Numbered from the stretch's first letter, positions 1 through 9,028 are shown. The stretch: 26,327 nucleotides of DNA from Bacteroidota bacterium (GCA_018224415.1 JAGTUZ010000101.1:1-26327), one strand, 5' to 3'. Notes: generated by a model from the sequence alone, not told the origin. Made by a program: numbers and translations.

Positions 1-462
1 GATTACCACTTCCGTCCGCTCGGCGGCGTCGAGCTGGCCCTGGTACCGCATCGCAACTTCGTGGTTGGCGTGTACGCCGACGCCGTGATGCTGCGCTCCA
101 CGAGCGCGGAACTGGAATCGAACGCCCGGCTCTTCGGGGGCGGACTCCTTCTCGAGCTGCGCCCGCCACTGCTGCGCGGCAGTCTCTTCCCGGTGCTGCA
201 GGCGCGGGCCGGAGGCATACTGGTTGATCCCGAAATGCGTATCGGTGCCGTAACCGACGACGGTGAAACGAGCCGGCACATGGCCTATTCCCTCGCGGCC
301 GGCTTCGAGGCCATCTCGTATCGGCGGCTCGGCATACGCCTGCTGGTCGGCGTGACCTACACGACCACGGACCGGCTGGACTTCCTTCTCCGCGGCAACG
401 ACAACGACGCCTATTCCCACGCGGCACTTTCCCTGCACTACTACATCACCAGGAGGCGATAG
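1..462 (+). CDS. Outer-membrane beta-barrel-like protein, C-terminal part
   Basis: The gene is cut by the left edge; the frame is open from base 1 and ends with TAG at 460-462, giving about 153 visible residues. They alternate short hydrophobic and aromatic stretches with polar turns (for example VVGVYADAVML, GGGLLLELRP, IRLLVGVTYTTTD, AALSLHYYI), the usual look of antiparallel strands in an outer-membrane barrel. The last residues are ITRRR, so there is no classical terminal phenylalanine. A barrel or porin-like role is inferred from this pattern only; no family is recognised. The Shine-Dalgarno sequence for the next gene (aggagg, 451-456) lies inside its last codons, so the two genes are probably co-transcribed. 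Confidence 0.5.
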   Translation, partial: DYHFRPLGGVELALVPHRNFVVGVYADAVMLRSTSAELESNARLFGGGLLLELRPPLLRGSLFPVLQARAGGILVDPEMRIGAVTDDGETSRHMAYSLAAGFEAISYRRLGIRLLVGVTYTTTDRLDFLLRGNDNDAYSHAALSLHYYITRRR

Positions 463-467
463 GACAC

Positions 468-1328
468 GTGCGCTGTTTCTTCGTCTCCGACCTGCACGGA
501 CACCAGTACCGCTACGAGCAGCTCTTCGCGGCCATAGAGCGCGAACGTCCCGACGTTGTGCTGTTTGGCGGTGACCTGCTGCCCGCCGCGCACCGCGCCG
601 CCGCTGCGCAGTTCCCGGTCGTACAGGATTTCATCGAGGACTATCTCGCGGCCCGTTTGGCCGCATTGAAACAGCACATCGGAGATGAATATCCGCAGAT
701 TTGCATCGTGCTCGGCAACGACGATCCGCGCCGTATCGAGACAGATCTCTGCGACCCTCGGCATGCCGGATTGTGGGACTATGCGCACAATCGCCGTGTC
801 GCGCTCGGGGAGTGCGCGGTGTTCGGCTACAATTACGTGCCCCCAACACCGTTCCAACTCAAGGACTGGGAGCGCTACGACGTCTCGCGTTACGTGGAGC
901 CGGGATGCATTTCTCCCGAGGAGGGACGGCGTTCGGTTCCCGTCGAAGCATCGGAGGCGCGGCACACAACGATTCAGGAAGATCTCGAGACGTTGACGGA
1001 AGGGGAGGATCTATCCGGGGCCATCATGCTTTTTCACGCTCCGCCCTACAATACCGTGCTCGACCGCGCCGCGCTGGATGGCAGGATGGTCGATCACGTT
1101 CCCCTCGATGTGCACGTGGGCAGCGTGGCCATCAGAAAATTCATTCTCGCGCGGCAGCCCCGCGTCACCCTCCACGGCCACATCCACGAATCCTCCGCCA
1201 TTACCGGAAGCTGGAAGCAGCAACTCGGCGACACCTGGTGCCTGGGCGCCGGCCATCGCGGACCGGAACTCGCCCTGGTCGAATTCGATCCTGCCGATCC
1301 TGCGTCCGCCACGCGCCGGCTTCTCTGA
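468..1328 (+). CDS. Calcineurin-like metallophosphoesterase
   Basis: A 286-residue protein with the full metal-binding signature of the calcineurin-like phosphoesterase superfamily: SDLHGH (D8, H10), GGDLLP (D36), GNDD (N84, D85), FHAPP (H190) and LHGHIH (236-240). These residues normally hold two divalent metals that hydrolyse a phosphoester. It has no signal peptide, so it is probably cytoplasmic. The start is GTG at 468, supported by an AGGAGG box 10-12 bases upstream, inside the end of the preceding gene. The substrate cannot be read from the sequence; several relatives cleave nucleotides or act as small phosphatases. Its stop codon lies only 3 bp from the stop of the convergent PPDK-like gene, leaving no room for a separate terminator. 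Confidence 0.9.
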   Translation: MRCFFVSDLHGHQYRYEQLFAAIERERPDVVLFGGDLLPAAHRAAAAQFPVVQDFIEDYLAARLAALKQHIGDEYPQICIVLGNDDPRRIETDLCDPRHAGLWDYAHNRRVALGECAVFGYNYVPPTPFQLKDWERYDVSRYVEPGCISPEEGRRSVPVEASEARHTTIQEDLETLTEGEDLSGAIMLFHAPPYNTVLDRAALDGRMVDHVPLDVHVGSVAIRKFILARQPRVTLHGHIHESSAITGSWKQQLGDTWCLGAGHRGPELALVEFDPADPASATRRLL

Positions 1329-1331
1329 ACT

Positions 1332-4300
1332 TTAATCCTTCGAACGCAGCAGACGCGCCGCGTCGGTGACGGCGTTGATCTTCGCGGCGAAACTTGTGCG
1401 CCGCTCGATGTCCTCATCGGTGACGTAATGCGTGTCGAGCATGTTGTCGAGGCGGTATCCCGTGCGCAGGTAGTTCATCTCGCCCAGGCTCTGTCCCCAT
1501 CCAAGGAACCAGTGCTCGAGGCAGCGCATCTGTTCCGGGCTTGCCTCATGATGCACGATCAGGTCGATGTCGCTCGATGGCCCCGCCGTTCCGTTTTTCG
1601 TGCTTCCGAAGAGGTACACCGCTTTGACGGCGAAGTCTTCGAAGACGAGGTCCGCCGCGATGCGCTCGGTCATGCGCAGGCGCCATTCCCAGTGCTCCTC
1701 CATGCTGCGCTGGGCAGGCACAACGATCTCGGGCGGTTCGGGATGGAGGTTGGCCGGGTCTTCGAGAAAACCCACGGCCTGTCCGATTTCCGCATTCATC
1801 AGCACGCGCAGGATGCGCCCGTCCGCGGCGCCCGGGACGTCGACCACGGAAATCGTATCGGCGAGAAAGGCGTACTCGGGAAGAACTTCGGCGAGGATGT
1901 TGGGGCTGTGTGTGAAAAACGTCTCGTTGAAGAAAACATCGTCTTCGTCGGGATACAGCGGCAGGTAGCGAATCGAGGCTTCGACGAGATCCTGGAAAAA
2001 GTGTGTGCCGAAAGAGAGGTCCGGCAAGTATCCGCCCCGTTCCCGCGCGATCTCGACGAGCAGCGCGGTGTTGTTGATATCGGAATACGTGACATTCACA
2101 CCGAGTTTGATATCGCCGCGGGAACCCCAGCGACCCGGTCCCATAAGCACGAACTGCCGTTTGGGCAGGATCTTGTTGAGGCGCCCGACGCAGCGCCCGA
2201 CCGAGAGCAACGCCTGGCGGTCGGGCAGTTCGGCATAGCGGTCGGGACGGACGTAGACGATATGCGTGATATCGGGTACGTGACCGTTGGAGATGTAGCG
2301 TTGCGCGGTGAACAGCTTGCTCTCGCGCGGAAGGTCCTGCGGAATCGGCGCGGGTATGTTGTGACGGGTAAAGCTCTGCGGCCGGCATTGCAGCAGGTAG
2401 AGGTGCCGCCCGTCGGAGGCGAACTCGATGTCCACCGGCGTTTGCAGTCGCTCCTTGAGCAGCTTGAGCATTTCCCGGATTTCCTGCACGAAGCGGGTGC
2501 CGGTGACCAGGCCGTTGAACGTGACGGCGTACACGCCGTTTTCGAAATCGAGATCGAGGCCGAAGGACTGCCGCAGCATGTCCCCATCATACAGCGAGAC
2601 GATGTTGTTGATGCCGGGATACGTGTTGCCGGTCTCGCGCAACAGGTCGAGTACGTCTACGGTCTCGAAGCTGCCGCTCTCGAGGTTGATGACGTCGAGT
2701 TTCTTCGGCGAATAACGTACTACTTCATCCGGAGTGATGTTCACCCGCAGCGAGGGTTGTCCGGGAGCGATGAGTACGGGGTAGTCGTCGCCCACGCGGT
2801 CGACGGCCCTCGTCCCGAGTCCGGGCACGAGGCGGATCAAGCCGTCTTCCCGCCGGATGCGCGGTGACCAGCGAAATTCATTGTGGCTGAAAGCGACGCC
2901 GGACCATGCCGGAAGAAAATACCTGCCGACGGGCACGCCAACCACTTCCTGGATCATGATGCCCATTTCTTCATGGAAGTCGATCAGGCCGCGTTCGGCC
3001 CGGTACTCGATGGGGTCGGGACCGAAGGTGGAGGCGTAGACCTCCGCGATGGCGTCGAGCAACGCGGCGAGCCGGTCGGCCTTGCTGCCGGTATTGGCGA
3101 GGAAAAGGCTTTTGTACTTTCCCGAGAACGCGGCATTCATGCTGTCTTCGAGCAGTGAGGAACTGCGGACGATCAGCGGCAGATCCCCGAAATCGTCCAG
3201 CGCCATCGAAAGTCCCTTGATAAACTCCGGGGGGAAGTAGGAGTTCTTGAACACCTGTATGATCGACGGGTACTCCTCGCGTACCTGCTCGATGTCGAGG
3301 TATTTCTGGTTGAACACCTCTTCGAGATTGTTGTAGTGAATGAAACTGAGAATGCCGTCGGAAGTGATGTACCAGGTTTTGGGCACGCGCACATCCTTGA
3401 ATCGCCCGCTCTCCTCGCTGTCCTTGCGCACGATCTGGCCGGCGAGGAAGAGACCGGAACTCTTGCCACCCAGCTTGCCGTGGCTTTTCTGGTGGAAGAT
3501 GATGCGGCGTACGAGTCCGGCGAAATCGCGCACGTCGAGAAAGTGTTTCGCGACGTTGATATACGGCAGCTGTTCGGTGAAGAAGCGTCGAATGAGCGAG
3601 ACGCGAAGGCCTTTCTCGGTGGCGGGGGAGAGGTCGATGCCCTCGGGAAAGATGTGGTAGAAGCGTCCGATGGCGTCGACGATTTCGGAGAGCGACGTGT
3701 CGAGGTTCTCGACGGTGTTGACGAGGAAGGAGGCCTTGTCGTCCTTGATCCATCGCTGGATGAGGGAGAGGATTTCGTCCTCGCTCAGATGCTCCGCGGC
3801 GATCTGGAAGATCTCGTCACTCGAGGCGATGAAATTGTACAGCTCCTCCCGCAGCCGCGGGCGGTTGCTTTCGGCGAACACGTCCTGCTCGTCGCTGCTG
3901 CGCGAGGCGAAGCGCTGCATGAGTTCGCAGGCCTCCTTGATGCCGGTCCAGCATAGACGGTTGAGCATTTTCCGGGAGATGCGCGTGTACAGGCTCTGGT
4001 CCGTCCGGTTGAGCATTTCCAGAACGACCTTCCACTCCGCGCGCTTTTTCTCCGCGAGTTGTTCCTTGAGCGACTGCCATTCGTTGAAGACGCTTTTCAA
4101 TCGCTGGTGAAGCAGGAAGTGTCCGATGCGATCGGCGATGGTATTGATCAGCTTGCGCTCCTCGTTGAGGAACGGCCCTTCATCGGCCGAACCGACCTCG
4201 CGGGTATAGAAGATCTCGAGCGATCCTTCGACCTTGTCCTGCACCACTATTTTCGCCGCGAGTTTCCATGGCGATTCCTCGAAGTCCTGCGACGTGTATG

Positions 4301-4508
4301 CGCGTTTCCCGTACCGGATGCGCACGCGGGTGATGTCCGGAAACTGCCAGCCCGGCGGAATGGCGTCGATCACGCCGACGAAGACGTCCTCGGGCCGCGC
4401 GTCGCGTCGCGACAGCAGCTCTTCCACGTGGTAGAGACAGTTCAGCTCTTTGGCGCGCTCCCCGAGAGCGTACAGCAGGTCGCCGAGGGATCGTTCCTTC
4501 CTGTTCAT
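1332..4508 (-). CDS. PPDK-like protein 1: GAF-like sensor, PEP-synthase-type ATP-binding domain, C-terminal nucleotidyltransferase
   Basis: A protein of 1058 residues counted from ATG at 4508, which has GGTGGAG about 9 bases upstream; GTG at 4523 and ATG at 4514 are in-frame alternatives. Residues about 15-135 resemble the GAF-like sensor domain with an IPPxWQFP motif found in front of some histidine kinases. A helical linker follows. Residues about 345-712 form a PPDK/PEP-synthase ATP-binding domain: GGKSSGL (348-354), VRSSSLLED (447-455), GIMIQEVVG (516-524) and the closing LQCRP (706-710). Next comes a conserved region with GPGRWGS (790-796) and GTHFFQDL (834-841). The C-terminus is a MNT-type nucleotidyltransferase: G968, S969, then D980 and D982. 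The phospho-histidine and PEP/pyruvate domains are absent, so PEP synthase activity is unlikely. It is divergent from GDH 1. Covalent modification of a partner is an inference. Confidence 0.85.
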   Translation of the reverse strand: MNRKERSLGDLLYALGERAKELNCLYHVEELLSRRDARPEDVFVGVIDAIPPGWQFPDITRVRIRYGKRAYTSQDFEESPWKLAAKIVVQDKVEGSLEIFYTREVGSADEGPFLNEERKLINTIADRIGHFLLHQRLKSVFNEWQSLKEQLAEKKRAEWKVVLEMLNRTDQSLYTRISRKMLNRLCWTGIKEACELMQRFASRSSDEQDVFAESNRPRLREELYNFIASSDEIFQIAAEHLSEDEILSLIQRWIKDDKASFLVNTVENLDTSLSEIVDAIGRFYHIFPEGIDLSPATEKGLRVSLIRRFFTEQLPYINVAKHFLDVRDFAGLVRRIIFHQKSHGKLGGKSSGLFLAGQIVRKDSEESGRFKDVRVPKTWYITSDGILSFIHYNNLEEVFNQKYLDIEQVREEYPSIIQVFKNSYFPPEFIKGLSMALDDFGDLPLIVRSSSLLEDSMNAAFSGKYKSLFLANTGSKADRLAALLDAIAEVYASTFGPDPIEYRAERGLIDFHEEMGIMIQEVVGVPVGRYFLPAWSGVAFSHNEFRWSPRIRREDGLIRLVPGLGTRAVDRVGDDYPVLIAPGQPSLRVNITPDEVVRYSPKKLDVINLESGSFETVDVLDLLRETGNTYPGINNIVSLYDGDMLRQSFGLDLDFENGVYAVTFNGLVTGTRFVQEIREMLKLLKERLQTPVDIEFASDGRHLYLLQCRPQSFTRHNIPAPIPQDLPRESKLFTAQRYISNGHVPDITHIVYVRPDRYAELPDRQALLSVGRCVGRLNKILPKRQFVLMGPGRWGSRGDIKLGVNVTYSDINNTALLVEIARERGGYLPDLSFGTHFFQDLVEASIRYLPLYPDEDDVFFNETFFTHSPNILAEVLPEYAFLADTISVVDVPGAADGRILRVLMNAEIGQAVGFLEDPANLHPEPPEIVVPAQRSMEEHWEWRLRMTERIAADLVFEDFAVKAVYLFGSTKNGTAGPSSDIDLIVHHEASPEQMRCLEHWFLGWGQSLGEMNYLRTGYRLDNMLDTHYVTDEDIERRTSFAAKINAVTDAARLLRSKD

Positions 4509-4604
4509 GTTCATGGGCTCCACCGTCGATTTCTGATATCAGGAGGAAAATAGGGAAAAATTCCGAAAAAGGGTGCAGCCGGATACCGGAGAATCGGATA
4601 CGAA

Positions 4605-4634
4605 TTGAGTCGGAAGCGAAAAAGTGATATGTTC
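4605..4634 (+). promoter_or_regulatory. Candidate promoter of GDH 1 and PPDK-like 2
   Basis: In the 184-bp divergent gap between PPDK-like 1 and GDH 1, TTG at 4605-4607 is followed after 20 bp by TATGTTC at 4628-4634. This roughly fits the Bacteroidota pattern of a TTTG/TTG box and a TAnnTTTG box about 19 bp apart. It would give a leader of about 50 nt. The -7 box is imperfect. A 10-bp palindrome ctgatatcag (4533-4542) lies in the same gap close to the start of PPDK-like 1. Confidence 0.3.
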
Positions 4635-4692
4635 ATGAAAGGCGGTCTTCCGCCAACACCCACCGCACCTCGCACCGTCCTGGAGAACCTGC

Positions 4693-5979
4693 ATGAGTGG
4701 TGAAGCCTTCAATCCCTACCGCATGGCACAGCAGCAGTTCGACAACATCGCCGGACAGCTGGGACTCGACGAGGCGACGCGGCAGCTGCTGCGCGCGCCG
4801 GACAAGGAAATCCGATTCAGCATCCCTATTCGCATGGACGACGACAGCTTCCAGGTCTTCCGCGGATTCCGTATCCAGCACAACTGCGCGCGCGGTCCCT
4901 GCAAGGGAGGCATCCGCTTCCATCCACAGGAAACCGTCGACACCGTACGAGCCCTGGCCATGTGGATGACATGGAAAACCGCCGTCGTCGACATCCCGCT
5001 CGGCGGTGGAAAAGGCGGCGTGATCTGCGACCCGCACAACCTCTCGCCGCGGGAACAGGAAGCGCTCTGTCGCGGCTGGGTGCGCAAGATCATCGACATT
5101 CTCGGACCGGACAAGGACGTCCCCGCCCCCGACGTGATGACCTCTTCTCAGCACATGCTGTGGATGCTCGACGAATACGAGTCCATCACCGGGCGCCGCG
5201 CGCCGGGCGCCATTACCGGCAAACCCATCGGACTCGGGGGTTCGCTGGGCCGCGTCGAATCCACCGGCTACGGCGTCGTGTACGTTGTTCGCGAGGCGCT
5301 CGGCGAACTGGGCATGCGTTTAGAGGAATGCACCGCCTCGGTGCAGGGATTCGGAAACGTGGCGCAGTACGCCATCGAACTCTTCCAGTCCTACGGTGGT
5401 ACGGTGCTCGCGGTCTCCAGCTGGGACCAGAAGCAGCAGAGCGCCGTGACCTTCCGCCGGAAGGAAGGCGTGGACCTCAAGCAGCTGCGGGCGATGACCA
5501 ATTCCTACGGCGAGATCAACCGCGAGAAGGCCTCCGACGCCGGCTACGAAGTGCTGCCGGGCGATGCCTGGATCGAGCAGGAGGTCGACGTGCTCATCCC
5601 CTGTGCGTTGGAAAACCAGGTCAACCGCGATACCGTCGGAGGGATCAAGGGCAGCGTGCGCATGGTGGCGGAAGGTGCCAACGGTCCGACCACGCCGGCC
5701 GCTGACGCGGTGATACACGAGAAGGGGATCCGGCTGCTTCCCGATTTCCTTGCCAACGCTGGGGGAGTCACCTGTAGTTATTTCGAACAGGTGCAGAGCA
5801 ACATGAATTATTTCTGGACGCGGGACGAGGTGCTGGCAAAACTTGATACCAAGATGACCGACGCCTATTATTCTGTCTCACAGATGGCGCAGCGCAGGAG
5901 CATTCCGATGCGGGACGCCGCGTACATGATCGCCATCGCGCGTGTGGCCGAGGCCTGCAAGCTGCGTGGCTGGGTGTAG
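4693..5979 (+). CDS. Glutamate dehydrogenase 1 (RocG/GudB-like Glu/Leu/Phe/Val dehydrogenase)
   Basis: A 428-residue hexameric-type GDH that interconverts glutamate with 2-oxoglutarate and ammonia in the cytoplasm. Visible active-site elements are K71 in GPCKGGIRFHP, the catalytic K107 in PLGGGKGG, D147 in VPAPD, the Rossmann motif QGFGNVA (218-224) and EGANGPTT. Length and the RGWV C-terminus match the catabolic Bacillus RocG/GudB group rather than E. coli GdhA. The start is ATG at 4693 with GGAG at 4682-4685. The PPDK-like 2 gene follows after 18 bp, so they form an operon. The cofactor is uncertain because the region after the second Rossmann strand (VSSWDQ) matches neither standard signature. 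A related branched-chain amino acid dehydrogenase is possible but less likely given K71 and the neighbours. Confidence 0.93.
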   Translation: MSGEAFNPYRMAQQQFDNIAGQLGLDEATRQLLRAPDKEIRFSIPIRMDDDSFQVFRGFRIQHNCARGPCKGGIRFHPQETVDTVRALAMWMTWKTAVVDIPLGGGKGGVICDPHNLSPREQEALCRGWVRKIIDILGPDKDVPAPDVMTSSQHMLWMLDEYESITGRRAPGAITGKPIGLGGSLGRVESTGYGVVYVVREALGELGMRLEECTASVQGFGNVAQYAIELFQSYGGTVLAVSSWDQKQQSAVTFRRKEGVDLKQLRAMTNSYGEINREKASDAGYEVLPGDAWIEQEVDVLIPCALENQVNRDTVGGIKGSVRMVAEGANGPTTPAADAVIHEKGIRLLPDFLANAGGVTCSYFEQVQSNMNYFWTRDEVLAKLDTKMTDAYYSVSQMAQRRSIPMRDAAYMIAIARVAEACKLRGWV

Positions 5980-5997
5980 GCGCACGCGGACCCGCGC

Positions 5998-8900
5998 ATG
6001 ACGCACGGACGCATCCATATCGACGACGAGGTCACGCAACTCATCCAGCGGCACGGCCTCGCCGGCACGCCCCGGACGCGGCAGCTCGATTTCCGCGATC
6101 TGATGTGCAACCGCATCAACAACATCCTCCTCGTCGCGAGTCTTTACGACTACTACACACTGGTGGAAGACGGCCAGCTCACCGAAGCCATCTTCAACGA
6201 GTACGTCGAACTCAACCTTCACTACGCGCCGCTCATCACGCGTGTCAGTTCGGGCGAGGCGGCGCTGCGCCAGTTGGAAATGAAGGACTACGACCTGGTC
6301 ATCTCCATGCTGCGTCTGGGTGATATGGATCTGGCCTCTTTCTGCGGCTCGGTCAAGGCCCAGCATCCCGACCTGCCGATGGTGCTGCTGTCCTTCCAGT
6401 CCGCCGAATTCGAACTGTTCATGAAATCCGAAAGCCACGCGGTGTTCGACAACGTGTTTGTCTGGTCCGGCGACCGCAAGCTCTTTCTCGCGGTGATCAA
6501 GCTCTTTGAGGACATCCGCAACGCGCCGGTGGATTGCCTGGAATTCGGTGTGCGCAGCATCATGCTGGTGGAGGACAGTCCCTGGTTCTATTCCTCCTAT
6601 CTACCGCAGATGTACGCGGACCTGATCGTGCAGGTGCAGAACCTGATCGACGAGGGGAAGAACTTCGCCGACAAGCTGCTGCGACAGCGGGCGCGACCGA
6701 AAATCTTCCTTGCGCGTTCCTTCGACGAGGCCATGACCTGCTACCGCAGGTACCGGCACACCATGCTTGGCGTCATCGCCGACATGACCTTTCCCGGCGG
6801 GAGCGAAGACGACGACGAACCCGCGGGCCTGAAACTGGCCCGACTGTTGAGAGCGGACAATCCCGAACTGCCCGTGCTGGTGCAATCCTCCAAAACCGAG
6901 CTGCGCCTCGTGGTGGAGCAGGAGGGAATGTCCTTCGTCGACAAGCAGTCGCGCATGCTGCTGCAGGCCCTGAGCGATTTCATGAAGGAGAATTTCGGAT
7001 TCGGTGATTTCATCTTCCGCCTGCCCGACGGAAGCGAGGTGGCACGTGCGCGCACCCTGAGGGAGCTGCGCGAACGCCTGCGCCTGGTACCCGACGCCTC
7101 GCTGGAGTTTCACGCCGTGCGCGACCATTTCAGCAACTGGCTCAAGGCGCGTACACGTTTCGAACTCGCCCACCACCTCAAGCCCGTCAAGGTCTCGCAG
7201 TTTCCGGCCATCGGGGAACTGCGTGCCTATCTCATCAGCGCGATCAGTGAGCAGCTCGTACAGGACCAGAAGGGCGTGATATCGGATTTCGCACGAAATG
7301 AATACGACCCTGAAGACACCTTTCTCCGCATCGGTGCGGGTTCGCTCGGTGGCAAGGGTCGCGGCCTGGCGTTCACCGACAACCTGCTGCGCAAGTACCT
7401 CGATCCGGGACACTTCCCGGGCCTGCACATACGCATTCCGCGGACGATCGTGCTGGGAACGGATGTTTTTGCGGACTTCGTCGCGCAGAACGATCTGCTC
7501 GCACTGGCCGTGCAGAACGTCACCGACCAGGAAATCCTTCGGGCCTTCCTGCACGCCGATCTGCCCGCCACCGTACTGGGCGACCTGCGGGCGATTCTCG
7601 ACAAGGCCCGCTTCCCGCTGGCGGTGCGATCGTCCTCGCTGCTCGAGGACGCGATGTACCAGCCCTTCGCCGGCATCTATGCGACGGTGATGATCCCGAA
7701 CAGCAATCCGGATATCGCAGTCCGATTCCACAACCTCCTGCAGGCGATCAAGTTCGTGTATGCCTCGACGTATTTCCGTCAGGCGAAGAACTATATCGAA
7801 GCGACGAGCAACCGCATCGAGGAGGAGAAGATGGCCGTTGTCATCCAGGAGATGGTCGGCACGAAATACGGCCGCTACTTCTACCCGGAGATTTCGGGTG
7901 TGGCACGGTCGTTCAATTACTATCCCTTTGGCAAGGCCACGCAGAAAGACGGCGTGGTGAATCTCGCGCTGGGTCTCGGCAAGACCATCGTCGACGGAGG
8001 GACAAGCCTGCAGTATTCCCCTGCCTATCCGACCGTGTATCCGCAGTTCGGGACCACGCGTGATCTGTTCCACAACTCACAGTTGAAATACTACGCGCTG
8101 GATCTTGAGTCGGACATCATCCGCAAGTATCCCCGGGAGGACCAGAATCTCGTATTGCTCGACCTTGCCGATGCCGAGAAGCACGGGACGCTGCCGCATG
8201 TGGCCAGCACCTACTGTGGTCAGGAAGACCGGCTGTACGAAGGGGTGAGTCGCAGCGGTCCTCGTGTGCTCACCTTCGCGCCTGTGCTCAAGTCCGAGAT
8301 CATTCCGCTCAACCAAGCTATCCGCCTGCTGGTGGACATGTGCGAGACGGCCGTGAACGCCCCGGTCGAAATCGAGTTCGCCGTGCGTCTCGGGCGGACG
8401 TCGCCCACTCCTGCGGAATTCAGTTTTCTGCAGTTGCGTCCCATGGTCAAGCAGGAAGGCAGCATCGCGGTCGACCTCGAGGCCCTCGAGACGTCCTCCC
8501 TGCTGTTCCGCTGCGAGAAAACACTCGGCAATGGCATCGCACGGCTGCGTGACGTCGTCTATGTCCGGCCCGACCGCTTCGACGCCATGCGCACGCGCGC
8601 GATGGTCAAGGAAATCGCCGCCATCAATGCGACGCTGCTGCAGGAACACCGGCCGTACCTGCTGATCGGTCCCGGACGTTGGGGCAGCAGCGATCCATCG
8701 CTCGGCATCCCCGTTGGCTTCGGTGACATCTCCGGCGCGCGCGCCATCACCGAAACCACACTGCCGAACATGATCATCGATCCATCACAGGGTTCGCATT
8801 TCTTCCAGAACCTGACATCCTTCCGCATCACGTATTTCACCCTCCGGCATTACAACGAGGAACACAGCATCGACTGGGCGTGGCTGGACGACCTCGAATG

Positions 8901-9018
8901 CGTGCAGGACACCCCGCATATGCGTCACGTGCGCGCGCCAGAGGACCTGATGGTGCTGGTGAACGGACAGACCGGCCTCGGGGTCGTACTGAAGCGCGCG
9001 CTGAATGGGGGTTCGTGA
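5998..9018 (+). CDS. PPDK-like protein 2: tandem receiver domains plus PEP-synthase-type ATP-binding domain
   Basis: A 1006-residue protein. Residues about 41-170 are a receiver-like fold lacking phosphorylation residues: A47/S48 replace the acidic pair and M104 replaces the aspartate. Residues about 186-330 form a second receiver with E192, D193, phospho-acceptor candidate D262, S297/S298 and K316, interrupted by an extra helical segment (about 205-240). The ATP-binding domain spans about 445-815: GGKGRGL (451-457), VRSSSLLED (543-551), MAVVIQEMVG (612-621) and LQLRP (811-815). The C-terminus has GPGRWGS (891-897) and GSHFFQNL (932-939). No phospho-histidine or PEP/pyruvate domain follows. 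The ATG at 5998 gives an N-terminus that aligns without gaps to PPDK-like 3. It lies 18 bp after GDH 1. I infer a signalling or regulatory ATPase/kinase; automatic annotation may call it pyruvate phosphate dikinase or a response regulator. Confidence 0.88.
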   Translation: MTHGRIHIDDEVTQLIQRHGLAGTPRTRQLDFRDLMCNRINNILLVASLYDYYTLVEDGQLTEAIFNEYVELNLHYAPLITRVSSGEAALRQLEMKDYDLVISMLRLGDMDLASFCGSVKAQHPDLPMVLLSFQSAEFELFMKSESHAVFDNVFVWSGDRKLFLAVIKLFEDIRNAPVDCLEFGVRSIMLVEDSPWFYSSYLPQMYADLIVQVQNLIDEGKNFADKLLRQRARPKIFLARSFDEAMTCYRRYRHTMLGVIADMTFPGGSEDDDEPAGLKLARLLRADNPELPVLVQSSKTELRLVVEQEGMSFVDKQSRMLLQALSDFMKENFGFGDFIFRLPDGSEVARARTLRELRERLRLVPDASLEFHAVRDHFSNWLKARTRFELAHHLKPVKVSQFPAIGELRAYLISAISEQLVQDQKGVISDFARNEYDPEDTFLRIGAGSLGGKGRGLAFTDNLLRKYLDPGHFPGLHIRIPRTIVLGTDVFADFVAQNDLLALAVQNVTDQEILRAFLHADLPATVLGDLRAILDKARFPLAVRSSSLLEDAMYQPFAGIYATVMIPNSNPDIAVRFHNLLQAIKFVYASTYFRQAKNYIEATSNRIEEEKMAVVIQEMVGTKYGRYFYPEISGVARSFNYYPFGKATQKDGVVNLALGLGKTIVDGGTSLQYSPAYPTVYPQFGTTRDLFHNSQLKYYALDLESDIIRKYPREDQNLVLLDLADAEKHGTLPHVASTYCGQEDRLYEGVSRSGPRVLTFAPVLKSEIIPLNQAIRLLVDMCETAVNAPVEIEFAVRLGRTSPTPAEFSFLQLRPMVKQEGSIAVDLEALETSSLLFRCEKTLGNGIARLRDVVYVRPDRFDAMRTRAMVKEIAAINATLLQEHRPYLLIGPGRWGSSDPSLGIPVGFGDISGARAITETTLPNMIIDPSQGSHFFQNLTSFRITYFTLRHYNEEHSIDWAWLDDLECVQDTPHMRHVRAPEDLMVLVNGQTGLGVVLKRALNGGS

Positions 9019-9028
9019 CGACGGAAGG

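Noticed and set aside
1428..2867. Long plus-strand open frame (479 codons) opposite PPDK-like 1
   Set aside because: It is an antisense shadow of a strongly conserved gene in high-GC DNA; the translation has no recognisable motif and no Shine-Dalgarno sequence.
6601..8073. Minus-strand frame of 490 codons opposite PPDK-like 2, and a similar one at 12005-13537
   Set aside because: Both are antisense to the conserved ATP-binding region and their low-complexity His/Arg/Val-rich translations resemble each other only because the sense genes are paralogues.
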